Below, piece by piece: positions 6,169-6,576 of a DNA stretch of 6,576 nucleotides. The stretch's first letter is position 1. The number at the start of each line of letters is the position of its first letter. The stretch spans positions 1 to 6,576 of the forward strand of contig RQCD01000103.1 in NCBI GenBank assembly GCA_008668455.1. The letters run 5' to 3'. Made by a program: the position numbers and the translations under genes. The stretch comes from Clostridia bacterium. Its GTDB lineage: Bacteria; Bacillota; Clostridia; UBA1381. The notes under the pieces are model-generated. The model saw nothing but the letters and a program-made list of their open reading frames with translations. It was not told the origin of the DNA and did no database searches.

Positions 6169-6576
6169 AGTATTGGTTTCTTAAAAATTTCTTTAACCGC
6201 TCCAAGCCCTCTACAATATTATCCATACTGGTTGCATAAGACCAGCGGACATATTCCGGAGCGCCGAAGCCTGTACCGGGGACAACTGCCACCTTTGCCA
6301 CACGCAGGAACGTTTCTGCAAAGTCGGCTGCATTCTGAATTTTTGTTCCGTAATATTCCTTGCCGATCAGCGGAGAAATATTCATCATAATATAGAATGC
6401 GCCATGCGGATTTAAGCAGGAGACGCCGTCTAAGGAATTAATCATCTCCACCATAAAGTTTCTGCGCTTTTCAAAATGTCTGCGCATTCTTGCTACCGCG
6501 TCCATGCCGCCCTCTAATGCCGCAACCGCTGCCGACGATGCAAACCAGTTAGGGATCGATGCAGCAAGAGACTAAA
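6167..6576 (-). CDS. Class I/II aminotransferase (aspartate aminotransferase-like), C-terminal part only
   Basis: The minus-strand frame enters from the right edge and encodes the last ~134 residues of a PLP-dependent fold-type I aminotransferase, a family of about 390-400 residues. Visible signatures are PHGAFYIMMNIS, VAVVPGTGFGAPEYVRWSYATS and a C-terminal helix ending KKFLRNQY. The arginine in YVRWSYA (codon 6247-6245) is the conserved residue that binds the substrate carboxylate. The PLP lysine and large domain lie outside the window. This resembles aspartate aminotransferase subfamily Ib, but substrate cannot be decided from this fragment. The ATG at 6505-6503 is internal, because clear family sequence (AAVAALEGG) precedes it. 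In frame, a TAG occurs at 6574-6572 just inside the edge, and the twelve or so codons after it look atypical, so the gene may be broken or the last ~40 bases may hold sequence errors. The gene converges on lgt, and its stop overlaps the T-tract of the operon terminator. Confidence 0.85.

Noticed and set aside
6167..6505. A complete 112-residue gene starting at ATG 6505
   Set aside because: Recognisable aminotransferase sequence continues in frame upstream of that ATG and no ribosome binding site precedes it, so it is an internal methionine of a larger gene.

Overview
The window looks like a chromosomal housekeeping segment from a Gram-positive anaerobe of the class Clostridia. Lachnospiraceae is my best guess. 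The guess rests on AGGAGG-type ribosome binding sites, a textbook sigma-A promoter, an A/T-rich leader next to coding DNA of roughly balanced GC, Firmicutes-like Tex and Lgt sequences, and an SLH-type domain. It is inference, not a database match.

Layout: an extended -10 promoter (4-32) is followed by four tightly packed plus-strand genes. They are cca (72-1421, CCA tRNA nucleotidyltransferase with an HD domain), an unnamed propeller/SLH-like protein (1421-3124), tex (3129-5273, RNA-binding transcription accessory protein) and lgt (5276-6067, prolipoprotein diacylglyceryl transferase). The first junction overlaps by 1 nt, and the next two gaps are 4 and 2 nt. A strong intrinsic terminator follows at 6124-6168. 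Promoter, four genes and terminator make a complete predicted operon. On the minus strand, entering from the right edge, is the C-terminal part of a class I/II aminotransferase (6167-6576). It converges on lgt, and a second, weaker terminator lies at 6082-6114 for that strand.

Function: cca completes tRNA 3' ends, Tex binds nucleic acid during transcription, and Lgt performs the first step of lipoprotein maturation at the membrane. These are general growth functions, and co-transcription probably reflects shared growth-linked expression rather than one pathway. The odd member is the second gene. It has calcium-loop-like FG-GAP/VCBS repeats and SLH-like C-terminal repeats, both usually seen in exported proteins, but it has no signal peptide and contains eight cysteines.

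I found no mobile element, CRISPR array, RNA gene or riboswitch. The most interesting points are the apparently cytoplasmic SLH/propeller protein, the nested convergent terminators, and the in-frame stop with clustered unusual residues at the extreme right edge. The last may be a contig-end artefact or a decayed gene.
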